A stretch of DNA of 64,000 nucleotides from contig CM077646.1 in assembly GCA_039707465.1 (NCBI GenBank), forward strand, positions 76,532,715-76,596,714. Direction: 5' to 3'. The notes under the pieces were generated by a model. The model was not told where the DNA came from and ran no database searches. It was given only the letters and a program-made list of their open reading frames with translations. Every line of letters begins with the position of its first letter. Within the stretch, counting starts at the first letter, position 1. Both the position numbers and the translations under genes were made by a program. Shown here piece by piece: positions 9,448-20,690 of this stretch. The stretch comes from Rhabdophis nuchalis. Taxonomy: Eukaryota > Chordata > Lepidosauria > Squamata > Natricidae.

Positions 9448-9565
9448 CTAGCCCAGGGGTGGGCAAACTTTGCAACTTTAAGTCTGAAGGACTTCAGCTC
9501 CCAGACTTCTGGGAGCTGAAGTCCTTCAGACTTAAAGTTGCAAAGTTTGCCCACCCCTGGGCTAG
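9448..9565. mobile_element. Perfectly palindromic hAT-type fold-back MITE
   Basis: Positions 9448-9505 are the exact reverse complement of 9508-9565, with only two bases between the arms. Inside this, the element proper is 9454-9559, with the hAT-like terminus CAGGGGTGGGCAAACTT and its complement. The flanking 8-mers GGCTAGCC and GGCTAGAC match at seven of eight and are themselves part of the palindrome. Because the arms are identical, the two strands give nearly the same peptide. Perfect symmetry suggests a young insertion or arm homogenisation. Confidence 0.92.
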
Positions 9566-12224
9566 ACTATCACAAGTCACTCAAAAGTTATCAATTTTTT
9601 ATTTTATATGGAGAATTTGTTTTTTTGCCCTAGTAGGTATATTGTTTCATGGTTAAAATAATGAACTACTGTATCAATATTTATTATCTAATAAAATCCT
9701 TCACACACTCCACATCCTTTTAAGCTTCTCTATTATCATCTTCTAGTTGTTTCAGAATCACTCCAAACTCCACTCCTTGTGACTTTCAGATTTGGTTGGG
9801 TTGATAGTTTGACTAGGCTACATTATTTGGAATTAATATCGCAAAACATAATTTTTAATAAATATTGTGTGGATACGTTATTAGGGAAAGATTCTACAAT
9901 AAAAGTTTCTAACTGATTTTTCGTATATCTGATATTTAAAGAATATTAGCATGATCATCAAAGACTTTTAGTTCAGATTTGTCTACTGGGATCTGAACTA
10001 AACATATGACGTCTGAAGATGGCCTTCAGAGCCAAGCTTACATTACAATATGATTTTCATTGTTTGGTTGCTAACAGGATAATTGCAGAATATATTATCC
10101 AGGGACTTGCTCCATGAAGTGATAATCCTTAAGGCTCAGTCTCTTTATTATAATTTGGCTCTGCTAAGTGAAATATCAGATTAAATATAGTCAGGAGAAT
10201 ATGTTGCCAAGGTAGAATTATTTATTCAAAAGCACATTTTTTCATAGTATAATTACTTATGTATCTGAACCCTTATTTCTCTTCCTATGTGAGCATAATT
10301 CCTACTGAAAGTTTTCATAAGCATTTGATCAGATATTATTCCTAGGGAAATAATGTGTTCCACTGGTGCCTTTTCATTCTGTGCAATATTGTTTTCACTT
10401 CCTGATGCTGCAAATGAAATACCTAATGCTGAAATGCAAAAACAAAATATGAAGTTGAATTTATTTAAACTTAAAGCAGATGAAATCAAGTTTTACAAAC
10501 TGAAGTCAAAATGTCTTGAAGAAAAATCCAGTGTTATTGAATCATCTATCATTGTACTTACTGATTAGTTAGGAAACTATTTTAAGTACGTAGTTAAAGT
10601 AATCTCGATTAACCATATTTTCCAAAATATACAGGTAAAAAGAAGTACCAAAATATATGTTCATAGATATATTACCAACTCAAGATTGCTAGAATGCTTA
10701 ATTTTATTCTGACCAATGCTAACTGGAAACAATGAACTTCAATATATTGTAAAGAAATTCATGAAACTACAGGAAATGGTGGCCGAAAGAAATCAGTAGG
10801 TGGCACTCTTCCCTCCAGATCAATGTTTTTCATCACATTGCCAAGACACCCAGTACAGTTGGAAGCATGCTTATCCCCCCCACCCCCAAGCTTTTAAACA
10901 TATGGGGTGAATAAAAGTTCCATTGCTTTTTTGTTTCTCAAGTGTAGAGCCCTTGAGGTCCTGGACAAATTCCAATCTAGTTAATTAATTTCTTCCTGAA
11001 ATAAAACTATACCTGGCATTATAAGTCTTCTGACTCATAAAAGGAATTAGTCAGGGCTGCAATATTTCACAGTATTTAATTTAAATGATTAAAAAATATA
11101 TATAATTATTCCATATTTTCTAGACGCTTTTATTCTTCCTATTTCATCCCCTAAAATAAAACATCGGATTGTGTCACTTGGAAGCTTGAAACCACTGAAG
11201 ATGCCATGTCCAAGTTAAGCGTATTATAATATAAATGTATCTTTCTTATGAGAATGCCATAAGAGAAGCCAAAGAGTGATCTTAAATTTTGTATTATTCT
11301 AGTCAATGTGTAAGTCAGCAAAACAATGTTCTTTTCTTCAGAAACTTCTGACATAATTTGGTATTAATCAAAAGACAAGATGCAATTACACTGCAAAAAG
11401 GCTTCAGAAAGATAATTATACTGTGAAATATTTTAATGTTTATTCATTTAATCAATTTATATAGATGCCCTACACAGAGTACCACACTTGGTATTAGCTG
11501 TAGTTTTGCGTTTGCTTTGCCAATAGTTTGGGTTCAGCAGGAATCAATATTAAAGGTATTTTATTTAGGTTTCAGCACTATATTAAGAATATGGCATCAT
11601 TCATTCACAGTTCTTATTCCATGACAAGTTTAATCCCCAACACCTCATTACAGGAAACACTTTCAGGATTGCATATATCTTCTTGTCTAACTTGTGCATT
11701 TTTATAGGATACAGTTGAAAGGTAGGAAATTTAAGGCTGTTCACTAATAAAAAAAATAAACAAATAAAATGTTTTAAAAAGGTAAAGAAGAAATAGGGTA
11801 AGGATTAGAATCGCTCTGTCTTAGAAAGCTGATTGCTAAAAACGTATGATCATCATTTCTCTTATTTCCTTTTCTAGAATTTTTTGTTTTTCTTTGCTTT
11901 GTTAGACAAAGACAACTTATTTGAGATGGCCAATCCTTGAAATCTACAGATGTTGTGTAGATTGAAAAGGGATTTACTCACTATGCAATTGGGAGCTATG
12001 TTTCAGACCATGTAAAAGTTTATGACTATAAATCTGTAAAAAAAATTCCCCCAATAAATGCACAACTTTAGGATGTCACTCACCAATTCATATTAAAAGA
12101 GGGTTTAAGTTTAATCAATGTGTTATATTTTTATTTTATTACCCCATACATGCTGCATGTTCTAGATTATTGGCCAGGAGGACTCATCAATGATTTAGGT
12201 GATATGTGTAGAGCTACTGTATAA
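9566..12224. other. Intronic DNA, nothing recognised
   Basis: About 2.7 kb of AT-rich DNA. An open frame at 10353-10568 is Lys-rich but matches nothing I know and has no splice context. Confidence 0.55.
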
Positions 12225-12649
12225 CCTGGGTGTCAAACTCACTGCATTATCAGAGGTGGTATTCAGCAGGTTCTGACCAGTTCTGGAGAACCAGTAGTGG
12301 ATTTTGAATAGTTAGGAGAACTGGTAAATACCACCTCTGACTGGCTCCACCCCCATCTATTCTCTGCCTCCCAAGTCCCAGCTGATTGGAAGGAAATGGG
12401 GATTTTGCAGTAACCTTCCCCTGGAGTGGGGAAGGAATGGAGATTTTACAGTATCCTTCCCCTGCCAGGCCCACCAAGCCATACCCACAGAAACGGTAAT
12501 AAATTTTTTTGAATCCTACTACTGTGCATTATGTTGCCATCACATGATGTTTCACGATGTTTTTCCCATGCATGGGAAAAGCTGGGAGCTGGAGTGGGTG
12601 TGGCCTGTGTGTGACATTCAGCCTGTGGGCCGTCAATTTGATGTTTCTG
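12225..12649. mobile_element. hAT-type MITE (outer) interrupted by a second hAT MITE
   Basis: The outer ends GGGTGTCAAACTC (left) and AATTTGATGTTTCTG (right) are degenerate hAT-type inverted repeats of the same kind as 20422 and 6220. The element is split by the insertion at 12251-12524. The outer flanking duplication is not convincing (four of eight), which fits an older insertion. Confidence 0.7.
12251..12524. mobile_element. hAT-type MITE (inner), perfect 8-bp duplication
   Basis: The ends CAGAGGTGGTATTCA and TGAATCCTACTACTG are inverted repeats. The flanking 8-mer TGCATTAT is identical on both sides (12243-12250 and 12525-12532), diagnostic of a hAT-type insertion. The body (paired GGAATGGAGATTTT and TATCCTTCCCCTG segments) matches the element at 52479-52768. 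It landed inside another hAT MITE. Confidence 0.93.
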
Positions 12650-13015
12650 AGTTAGAAAGTTCTGGTTCCCATGTTTATCTACTAGGTCGATTTGCTTTAA
12701 GTCTTTACACTGCATTCATACAATGCTGAATCTGAAATACAACTTTCAATAAAATAGATGTGATCCATGGCTAGACTATGTGCATAGTGTAGAATATGTA
12801 GTTTTTAGAAGTATGGTGTCCTGTAAATAAATATTCAATCTATGAAGCACATCTATCTTAATTCATGTTTTATGGTCCAGTATTAAAATGGATGGATGGA
12901 TGAATGTAGAATTTGTAGAAAGGTGTGCCTCTTCAGTCCATGAAGGTTTATGTGTAAGGTATTTCTGCTGATTCCATAGGGTGACTGGTTCTATCAATCC
13001 ATCCCTTGTCTATCC

Positions 13016-13100
<85 letters not shown>
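13016..13100 (+). repeat. (GTCT)n-(CTAT)n compound microsatellite
   Basis: About ten GTCT units pass directly into about eleven CTAT units. On the minus strand the second half is the GATA repeat found repeatedly in this window. Confidence 0.97.
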
Positions 13101-13101
<1 letters not shown>

Positions 13102-13425
13102 ATCTATATCATGTTCTTACTCATTCAGTTCTTGAGGGCTGCTCTAGATGGATTGTAATAGTTGCCTATTGCTAGTTATCATGGAACAAATTTTATTTTT
13201 CAGCTAAAAAGTCAAAAGTGTTGCTGAACATGGTCAACCAATATGCTCTTGGGATTAAGAGGTAATCATGACAGAGATAACTCTGAAAGTCAATTCTTTG
13301 GTGGATACCCGACAAGTTATTAAGCACAAAAATGTTACCACTTGTTCTATAATCCTTGATATCAGCTGTCACATATTTCATAGAATTTTCTAGAATTCAG
13401 TGGGTTTTTTTTTTATTTCCTTCAG

Positions 13426-13557
13426 ACTCAGAATAGAATGAAACTGATGGCAGACAACTATGACGATGACCATCATCACTATCACCATCATCATCACCAT
13501 CACCACCACAGATCTCCTGGAAGGACACACCCCAATCATAGACCCTCTCCAGAACAG
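13426..13557 (+). CDS. ERC2: ERC2 penultimate coding exon (His-rich C-terminal region)
   Basis: A 132-base exon, 44 codons, phase 0 at both ends. It is preceded by a strong polypyrimidine tract and CAG (13423-13425) and followed by GTAAGA (13558-13563). It encodes TQNRMKLMADNYDDD, then three His, a Tyr and nine His, then RSPGRTHPNHRPSPEQ. ERC2 (CAST/ELKS2) is a presynaptic active-zone coiled-coil scaffold that binds RIM, Piccolo, Bassoon and liprins. This exon follows the last coiled coil and includes its known His-rich tail, which distinguishes it from the paralogue ERC1. It joins in frame to the exon at 20018. The His run is coded by mixed CAT/CAC codons. Identification is from memory of the family. 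Confidence 0.92.
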
Positions 13558-14261
13558 GTAAGATACCATTCGTCTTGCTTTAACTTCATACTTTACCCTC
13601 TTACCAGGACAATTGTCAAGATAAAATAAAGGTTCAAAGAAAAAAGAAAACATTATGTTATCTGCTCTTTGAACTGAAATGAATGGCTTCGTTTGTTTCC
13701 ATCACTTAGAGAAGCCAAACATTTTCCTCGTCTTTCCTCCTTTGATTCCCCAGTTCCTTTATTATGGTTCTCTTCCCACTTCTTTTCATGGCAATTTTAA
13801 TGGGTCTCAGTCTCAGTGTAACTATTAAAAATATTTTTGAATAATTGCTTTTTGATGGAGAAGATGGGTTTGGTTGTTTAGAGAGCTGATCCACCCAAAT
13901 ACAATCTTTTATTATTTTGTTTTATACACTCTGCTTGCTAAAAAAATTAGATGAGTTGAATGTGTTGAATTCAACTTTGAATCAGTATTAACAAAAGGTT
14001 TATCTCTTTATGTCCTTATTAATAAATCATTATTTGTTTCTCATATTAGAAAAACCTCAAATATCAAATATTTCTAGGCTAGGTTTTTATATTATCCATA
14101 AAATATCTAGCTTTTTCACAAATAGATAAGGGAAAAAAGCAGTGTGAAACTAAGCCTATGGGAAGAATACAAATTCTGCAAAAAAGAGATGAAAAGACCA
14201 TGGCATCTGGTCACTCATGTTCATTCTGGAAGCACCAAGGCTTCCAGGTAGGTAGGTAGAA

Positions 14262-14505
14262 AGAATTAGTTGGTGACCCATATCAGGGAGGCACCTGTTT
14301 GGGGGCTCCTTTCATGTCCCCATTAATGTGCTCACCAAAATGGTACCTATCCTTTCCCTCCAGCTTGTATGCTTTCAAACTGCTAGGTCGGAAGGAGCTG
14401 GAGCGAATCACAGGAGCTCATTCCATTACCCCGTAGCACTCAGGTCTGGAATGTGGGCTTGCTGATTGTCAACCCAATGCCCTAACCAAGCGAGCCACTG
14501 TACTC
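14262..14505 (-). mobile_element. tRNA-derived SINE related to Sauria SINE
   Basis: Read on the minus strand it starts with a tRNA-like head (GTGGCTCGCTTGGTTAGGGC), followed by the Sauria-like segment GGGTAATGGAATGAGCTCC and a body ending near 14262. The body is partly unlike the copies at 17350 and 34655, so it may be a sister family or a diverged copy. Confidence 0.65.
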
Positions 14506-16205
14506 CTTGCAATCTGGTGAGGGAGAAATATTATTTTAAAAAACACACCTTGCTTTATTTGTTAGATATTCACTTCACTTTCTTTTAAGCAATTAAGTCA
14601 GTATACAGAATACTCCCTTCTTCAACTGTATCCCAAACAATGACACTGTGGGGTTAAGTTAAGAGTGATTTTAAGGATGGCTGGGTTTTTTCTTAAACCT
14701 GAGTCTTCCAAGTCCTATCCAGCATCTTAACCACTACATCATTGGTTCCTTATTTTATTCCCTGCAGAGTCTGTTCAAAAGAAGAAAGAACCCAGTACTG
14801 AACAAAGAAAGGTGATAGGTGTTGAAAGAGAGAGATTCTTTCATGAAAAAGTCATTTCCTCATCTCGGCCAACATGAAATAAAACTCTTGTTACTGGTGC
14901 ACTGAATGACTTTCCACACTTTGCTCTGTAATACCCCACCCACGCTCTGAACACACTTTTCAAAGAGTTCTTGGCAAGGATTTTCTTCTTATTCACCTTT
15001 GATTATTGGTCAATGTTGATATCTCACTGTTGAACAAACAGCCCAAGGTTCCTTTAACAGAAGTACAAGATGAGCTCACCATTCCATTCATCTGAGGAAG
15101 GGCTTGGTTTGGAAAATGTGTTGAATTGCACATGTTAATGGCAACTGGTCTAATTAACACTCCCCAAGCAAAATTATGAATTGGAATCCAGAGAGTTCCT
15201 TTTTTAATTTTTGTCTATTTAGGTTTGAAGAGTTGCATGTGGAGAGTGCAAGGACATTGCATATACTGTATCTTTAAAAATGAATACAAAATGCATGTTT
15301 AAAAATGTATATAACATACAAAATTTCTAACAAAGTGTACATTAGAGGAAACTAGGAGAGAAGCATAACAGCTGCAGCTACATAAATTGTCCTTCAGATT
15401 TCCTTCGTCCAATGCACATAAAAATAAGACAAAATATTTTTGTTTGAGGAGAAATGACTGCTGTTGAAAATAGAGATCTAATGAGGAGGTGGAGGAAATG
15501 ACAAGTGGACCGATGTTTAGATATAAACACAAAGAGGGCACCGCTTAATAGATTTGTTTCTTAAAAAAAGAGAGAGTTTCAAGACTTTTTTTAATTAGCT
15601 AGTGAAAAAGTGGATGAATTTTATTAGGGGTTATTAGGTGACGTTTCAGGAGTTTGTATACAGAAAGGGTAAAATGTGAATATTCTAGACTAAATTAGTA
15701 TCTTATAAGGACATATTTCCAGAATTTCTTGGTTTGCCCAAGGTAATATTTGCAAATCTTTGGGTATTTTTATTTAATTAAAAACTGGCTACATACTATT
15801 GGTGATCAAGTTGATGGCAAAAAAGTAGCTTTAAGCAAATAGTACAAGTGATACTTAAATAGTAAGAATGTTGTGGAGAAAAAGAGCAGAATAACAAGTG
15901 ACAGAGGGAGTGGAGTATACAGCAGTATCTGATTAATGAAGGAAGTAAACAGAGATTAATTATACCATTGGAAAACTATGGTATACATTCAGCCAGAGTC
16001 TGACCACTAGCAAATGGAATCAAGCAAACTTCAAATTAACCACTGGCGAGCCGAAGTTTAAGTATCTTTTTTTTTAACAGCTATTTTTAACTGATTGTAC
16101 CATAGTTTTATTATGCTAGTCTGTGTCAAACAAAAATGAGTCTGGACTGATTTAATTCCTAACACTGGTATAAAATCACAAAAAAATTCATAAAACTCAT
16201 AGATA
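14506..16205. other. Intronic DNA, nothing recognised
   Basis: AT-rich with no supported exon or named repeat. The open frame at 15299-15541 (minus) has no recognisable domain. Confidence 0.5.
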
Positions 16206-16392
16206 GAGACAGTAGAATAGAGTAGTTAAGATACTGGACTAGAACTGGGAAGACACAAGCTTAGCTACTGGCGCAATTGGGCGGTCATTCCCTCGCAATG
16301 CAACTTATTTCACAAGGTAGACTGTGGGAATAAAATGAAGCAGCCTCTCTATGTAAGCTGGCTTGAGAAAAGGTGGATGTAAACCAAGTGAA
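16206..16392 (+). mobile_element. Old tRNA-derived SINE
   Basis: A degenerate tRNA-like head (AGAGTAGTTAAGATACTGGACTAG-type box A region) is followed by the body GGGCGGTCATTCCCTC and a region ending GGATGTAAACCAAG. The family appears again, split by a hAT element, at 52452-52873. The name is uncertain. Confidence 0.55.
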
Positions 16393-17156
16393 CGAGAGAT
16401 TTCTTTACTTCATTCGGTTAGACCTTATTGTTTCTTGTATATTGAAGATTAACACCTTCTGAGATTTTGTTTTTAAAGGTCCTATAATATGATAGAAAAC
16501 TGGAGTCTTTTCAGGTCACAGTGAATGAGAAATGAAATCCCTTGTGTGGCAATCACTGTGTTAAAAAAAGTAAATTTGTCTGCAAGTGGTAGAAAAGCTT
16601 TCACAGGCCTGGGGCCAGTAGTAACATGTCTGACAGCTCAAACCACCAGTTATAGGGAGCAGACAAGAAGACAAGAATAGGATGCTTTATTCTAGTTCCC
16701 TTACACCATGCTTTTTGGGAGAAAAAAAATAAACACTATTTCATAAGATGAGTACATTATTTTCACTAGATTTACTTTGAGTTGAGATGTTAATTCTTTG
16801 TGCTCTAGGACATGAAAGTCATCTATTACAAGTCTGGTCAGGCAAGCTTTTTTTTTTCTTCTGAAGAAGGAGAAGCAGAACACTTAAACTTGTGATGATT
16901 GTGCTGTAAGGCATTTTTAATTAATCTTGGGTCCTAGTAAATATTACAGAAGTATTTGAAAAACATCTAAGATGTGGGCACATTCTGTATCCTATTTGTG
17001 ACCAGAGACACTGAGGAGATGGACATTTTACAAAGGACAAGAAATTCTTCAAATGTTTTTTAGAAAGGGAATCTTTCTTTCTGTCCTAAAATAGCATCTA
17101 AATTTATTTGTTTTCTACTCTGTCCTGTTCAGCAAGAGAGCTGCCTCTAGATGAGC
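16393..17156. other. Intronic DNA, nothing recognised
   Basis: No supported feature. Confidence 0.5.
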
Positions 17157-17217
17157 TTAGCTGATCTCAGAAAGCTAAACAGGGCTGGACTTGGTTATTG
17201 TTTGGATAGGTAAACGT
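17157..17217 (+). mobile_element. 5S rRNA-derived fragment (SINE or pseudogene)
   Basis: CTGATCTCAGAAAGCTAAACAGG, split here as CTGATCTCAG and AAAGCTAAACAGG, then CTGGACTTGGTTATTGTTTGGATAGG, matches the middle of vertebrate 5S rRNA including the internal control region, with scattered changes. The ends of 5S are absent. Downstream sequence is too degraded to say whether it was a 5S-headed SINE like that at 60905-61212. Confidence 0.65.
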
Positions 17218-17277
17218 CAAGACATATCAGTACTCATTAGAAAGTATATATAGGATTATTAGGAATATAGTATATAC

Positions 17278-17340
17278 TGCTATGCTATGCCATGCCATGC
17301 CATGCTATGCTATGCTATGCTATGTTATGTTATGCTATGC
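17278..17340 (+). repeat. (TATGC)n pentanucleotide repeat
   Basis: About twelve units of TATGC with CATGC and TATGT variants, just upstream of a Sauria SINE. Confidence 0.95.
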
Positions 17341-17349
17341 TAATAATAT

Positions 17350-17672
17350 AAGGCTCAGTATTTAAAGATGCTGAACTTGTCAGCCTGGGTTTGAGACCCA
17401 TGTGCCACACAATGGGGTGAGCTCTTATTACTGGCCCCCAGCTCCTGCCCACTTAGCAGTTCAAAAGCACACAAATTAAAGTAGATTAGTAAGTATCACT
17501 TTGGTGGGAAGTTAACAGTATTCCATGCACCTTTGGCATATAGTTAGGCTGGCCACTTGGCCACAGAAAATGTCTTCTGACAATCCTGGTCCATCGGCCA
17601 AGAAACGGAGATGAGCACCATGCCTTAGAATCAGACAGTGACAGGAAAACCTTTACCTTTATTTTACCTTTA
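17350..17672 (+). mobile_element. Sauria SINE, near full length
   Basis: It runs from a decayed tRNA head (CTCAGTATTTAAAGATGCTG, box B-like GGTTTGAGACC) through the diagnostic body (CACTTTGGTGGGAAGTTAACAG, AAACGGAGATGAGCACC) to the BovB-like tail AACCTTTACCTTTA. Sauria SINEs are squamate-specific and are thought to be mobilised by BovB LINEs, a fragment of which lies at 61213-61915. Confidence 0.92.
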
Positions 17673-17712
17673 TCAAGGTAATATATACATACACACAGAT
17701 GATAGATATATG

Positions 17713-17713
17713 C

Positions 17714-17766
<53 letters not shown>

Positions 17767-17778
17767 TGATAGATAATG
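17713..17778 (+). repeat. (GATA)n array
   Basis: About sixteen GATA units near the 3' tail of the Sauria SINE. Confidence 0.95.
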
Positions 17779-18676
17779 ATAGTCAACAAACCAGCATGTA
17801 GTTGACCTAATCTAGAGGAAATCTTCATCACTTTTCTTACTGAAGAATGCTTGAAGAACATTATTTTCATCATCTAATATGTACATTATTTTTACCAGTG
17901 GCTTACACTAACTGTTTTCTGAATAATTACTTGTACAGGTGAACAAGAATAGAGCATTTAATCATTTTCTCAAACAAAACATATTCCACCTGTTTTCAAT
18001 GAGAAGAGGGAACATGATGTTGCATGGCAAACATTCAAGAGAGAGCGTATTCACAGCTTAAAAAGACTTGATCCCATCCTGGGAAATTATTCAACATCTG
18101 ACTGCACTTGTAACCCAGGCAGGAGAATTAGACTAGAACAATTACCATCTGCCTGAGAAAAATTCAGTAGAATCCATGATCATTAATATTGAACACAGCA
18201 ATTCCTTTATCTAAATGTGTTCAACAGATTTATCCTGGAAAAGCAGGCATTTTCAAGCCATCTTTCTTTTCTCTTTCCTTCCCTTTTTAAATCAAGTAAT
18301 CTCTCAGCCAGAAAATTCTTTGTTCTCAAAACCACACTAATTTAATTCTACCCACTAATACTATTCTGGCAGTTTCTATTTTATGTTACACACATAAAAA
18401 TAAAATCCTTACAAAAAGAGAAAAAGCAAGGTAATTGTAAATGTGGAAGTAAATTTTCAATTTAAATCAAGCAAAAAATAATAATAATCAGGATCCCATT
18501 CATGTTAGGGTAGTTTGGAACAGAATTTATTTTAAATAAATACATTCTGAATAAATTATAAATGGTTATGTACAATTCTGGAACTACATGAAAAGAAACT
18601 CATAAAATTTCACTTGGAGCAGAAAATTGTTGGCATCTTGAGAGAAATGAGGCATACTTCATATCAGGAAAAGTCC
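17779..18676. other. Intronic DNA, nothing recognised
   Basis: No supported feature. Confidence 0.5.
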
Positions 18677-18684
18677 CTTTAGAT

Positions 18685-18907
18685 CAGTGGTTCCTAACCT
18701 TTTTTTGGCCATGCCCCACCTAAGCATCTTTAAAATCCCGATGTGTCCCCCCACCCCCGTGTGACATATAATTTTTACTTTACTCAAAAAGTGAACAGGG
18801 GAGGAAGCCTAAAAGGACATTAACTTGGTTTAAGCAAGATTCAAATTGCCCCCATTAAAAATTAAATTGCCCCCTGTGTGGTGTGGGCCCCACATTGGGA
18901 AACACTG
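18685..18907. mobile_element. hAT-type MITE, perfect 8-bp duplication
   Basis: The ends CAGTGGTTCCTAACC and a matching GGGAAACACTG are inverted repeats. The 8-mer CTTTAGAT is identical on both sides (18677-18684 and 18908-18915). No coding capacity. A different subfamily from the 6220 and 12251 types. Confidence 0.93.
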
Positions 18908-19144
18908 CTTTAGATTTACATTTTCTTATAAAAGTACACTCTTTAGGGCTGCACCATCTTTGCTGCCTCTGCTCCATTCCTCAATTGTTCCCTACTATCT
19001 TTATACATAGAGGAAGCATTTGGAGTCATATATGTGAGAGAGGAAAAATTCAGCTGTAGTAGGAAGCCAGTTCGCCACCATGATAAAAAAAAAAAAAAGA
19101 TGCTGAGGCCCTGAAAAGAGTGGAGGGGTCTGGATGCTAAATTT

Positions 19145-19510
19145 TAGAATGAAGTGCTTAGGAAACTAGGTATATTTAGTCTAACAAAGAGAAGGAGAAA
19201 TGATAGCCATCTTCTTATACTTGGAACGGCTGTCATGATTTATTCTCCAAAGCATCTGAGGAGCATGGGTGAAAGCTTGCCAGGGCGAGACCCAACCTGG
19301 AATTAAGAAGACATTTCTTAAGAGGGAGAATAATTAATCAATAGAACAACTTACCTCCCAGAGTCACAGATGCTCCATCGCTGGAGATTTTAAAGAAAAG
19401 GTTGGACAACCACCTATCTGTAATGAAATAAAGACTCCTGCCTTGAACAGTGGGTTGGGCTAAAAGACCTCCAAAGTCCTTCCAGCTTGATGATTTATTT
19501 CTATTTCTTT
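19145..19510 (+). mobile_element. CR1 LINE 3' end
   Basis: The + strand carries decayed C-terminal CR1 reverse-transcriptase sequence and the 3' UTR phrase GACCTCCAAAGTCCTTCCAGC, ending in a short TTTCTATTTCTTT tail. It is 5'-truncated, as most CR1 copies are. Confidence 0.75.
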
Positions 19511-20017
19511 ATTTGCCTCAATAAATTGTCTCTTTTGGTCATCACTATATTTGTGCTATACAAAACTAAATTGATTCATTAAAATACTTAGTGATATATT
19601 TATTTAAATAGTCATGTTAAGAAAAAAAAAATATCCTCCTCAGAAATAAGACCAATGGAAAAATCCTAATACTGATAGGTGTAGTTAGCAATGTGTTTTC
19701 CGAAGAGTTATGAACTTATCTTCTTGTTATTACCTATCCAGTTTCATAAAATCTTTTGGATGCAAAATTGCAATTCTGTTGAAGCCATGTTTCACTGTGT
19801 TTTTGGATTTGTGCCTTTTGAAATGATCAACACTTGATTGATCATGGATTCTAGGAAGGAAAATAGTTGTTGCTTACATTTCATTCCAATGTGTTTGAGA
19901 ACTTGAACTTTCATCACCAAAGATTAATAGAACTTCAACTGCACTGAGGTAACTAATTGTTTCTTCTTTTATTCCAATGCTAAAACTTCAATCTACCTCC
20001 TACTGTCTGGCTGGCAG

Positions 20018-20044
20018 GATGATGAGGAAGGCATATGGGCATAA
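20018..20044 (+). CDS. ERC2: ERC2 terminal coding exon (DDEEGIWA-stop)
   Basis: Eight codons, D-D-E-E-G-I-W-A, then TAA at 20042-20044. It is preceded by a pyrimidine-rich tract and CAG at 20015-20017. It joins in phase 0 to the exon ending at 13557, restoring the order PSPEQ-DDEEGIWA. The C-terminal G-I-W-A is the conserved peptide by which ERC/CAST proteins bind the PDZ domain of RIM1 at the active zone. The exon is far below normal ORF-length thresholds, so it is easily missed. The match of peptide, splice site, phase and strand makes the call strong. Confidence 0.93.
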   Translation, partial: DDEEGIWA

Positions 20045-20421
20045 TCGGTTCCTATAAACCAAAGTTCCAGTTTTATTTTGAAGGGTGAGATACTATTTTA
20101 TTTTATATTTGGATGCAGTGTTTGATTATTGTAATTTCTAACTGTGGTAATGGTTACATCTTGTGAATGAGAAACAAGCATAGTGATTTCCACTGATCAG
20201 TTTTCTATTACCACTAAAGGATGGCAATCTTTCCCATTGTAACATATCCTATATACAATTCAAGAGAATTGAAAAATATTGTGGTGATGTTCAGTTACAT
20301 GGATCTACCTGGACCTGATTGAGCTAAAAGCTATATAGGATTGGATATAGTTAATACTTGTGTAAGAAACCACTGGAAAGTTCTGGGGCTAAAAGAAGGC
20401 AACTGTAAAATACTTCTACAT
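20045..20421 (+). other. ERC2: ERC2 3' untranslated region (start; end not determined)
   Basis: Sequence directly after the stop codon, AT-rich. Where transcription ends cannot be read. AATAAA hexamers occur at 22456-22461 and 22711-22716, so the 3' UTR may run through the MITEs and microsatellites between them. Confidence 0.6.
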
Positions 20422-20690
20422 CAGGGGTGTCAAACTCAAGGCTCGGGCGCCAGATCCAACCCAAAGGGTCTTAGATTGGGCCCATGGGGCAGCCCTGGAA
20501 ACAGCGAAGGACTGGCCCATGGTGCTTCTGCCAGCAAAAACAGAGCTTAGGGAGGCCATGCATGGCCCGCCTGGGCCCTGTTTTTGCTGGCAGAGGGCTG
20601 CAGGAGGCCGTTGTGGCAAAAAACAGAGCCTGGATGAACCACGCATGGCCTCCCCAAGCTCCGTTTTCACTAGCAGAGGCTAGCCAATTT
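20422..20690 (+). mobile_element. hAT-type MITE, right end missing
   Basis: It starts CAGGGGTGTCAAACTCAAGG, the standard end of this family. The interior has inverted CAGCAAAAACAGAGC-like blocks shared with 6220-6602. The opposite terminus was not found, and similarity fades near 20690. It probably lies in the ERC2 3' UTR. Confidence 0.75.

Larger units (their letters stand above)
1..13425 (+). other. ERC2: ERC2 intron upstream of the penultimate coding exon (inferred)
   Basis: No upstream ERC2 exon was recognised. The coding sequence preceding the exon at 13426 should end a coiled-coil exon, and no such sequence with a donor was found, so this whole stretch is read as part of one large intron. 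ERC2 in mammals is a very large gene with long introns. Confidence 0.65.
13558..20017 (+). other. ERC2: ERC2 last coding intron
   Basis: It begins GTAAGA and ends in a pyrimidine-rich tract with GGCAG before 20018. It holds several SINEs, a hAT MITE, a CR1 fragment and microsatellites, listed separately. In ERC1 the equivalent intron contains alternative exons for a Rab11-FIP-like C terminus; no such exon was recognised here. Confidence 0.85.

Noticed and set aside
10353..10568. 71-codon Lys-rich frame as a host exon
   Set aside because: No splice sites of quality, no known domain, in the middle of an ERC2 intron.
13558..20017. Alternative ERC exon for a Rab11-FIP-like C terminus
   Set aside because: Looked for because ERC1 has one at the equivalent place; no matching sequence with splice sites was seen.
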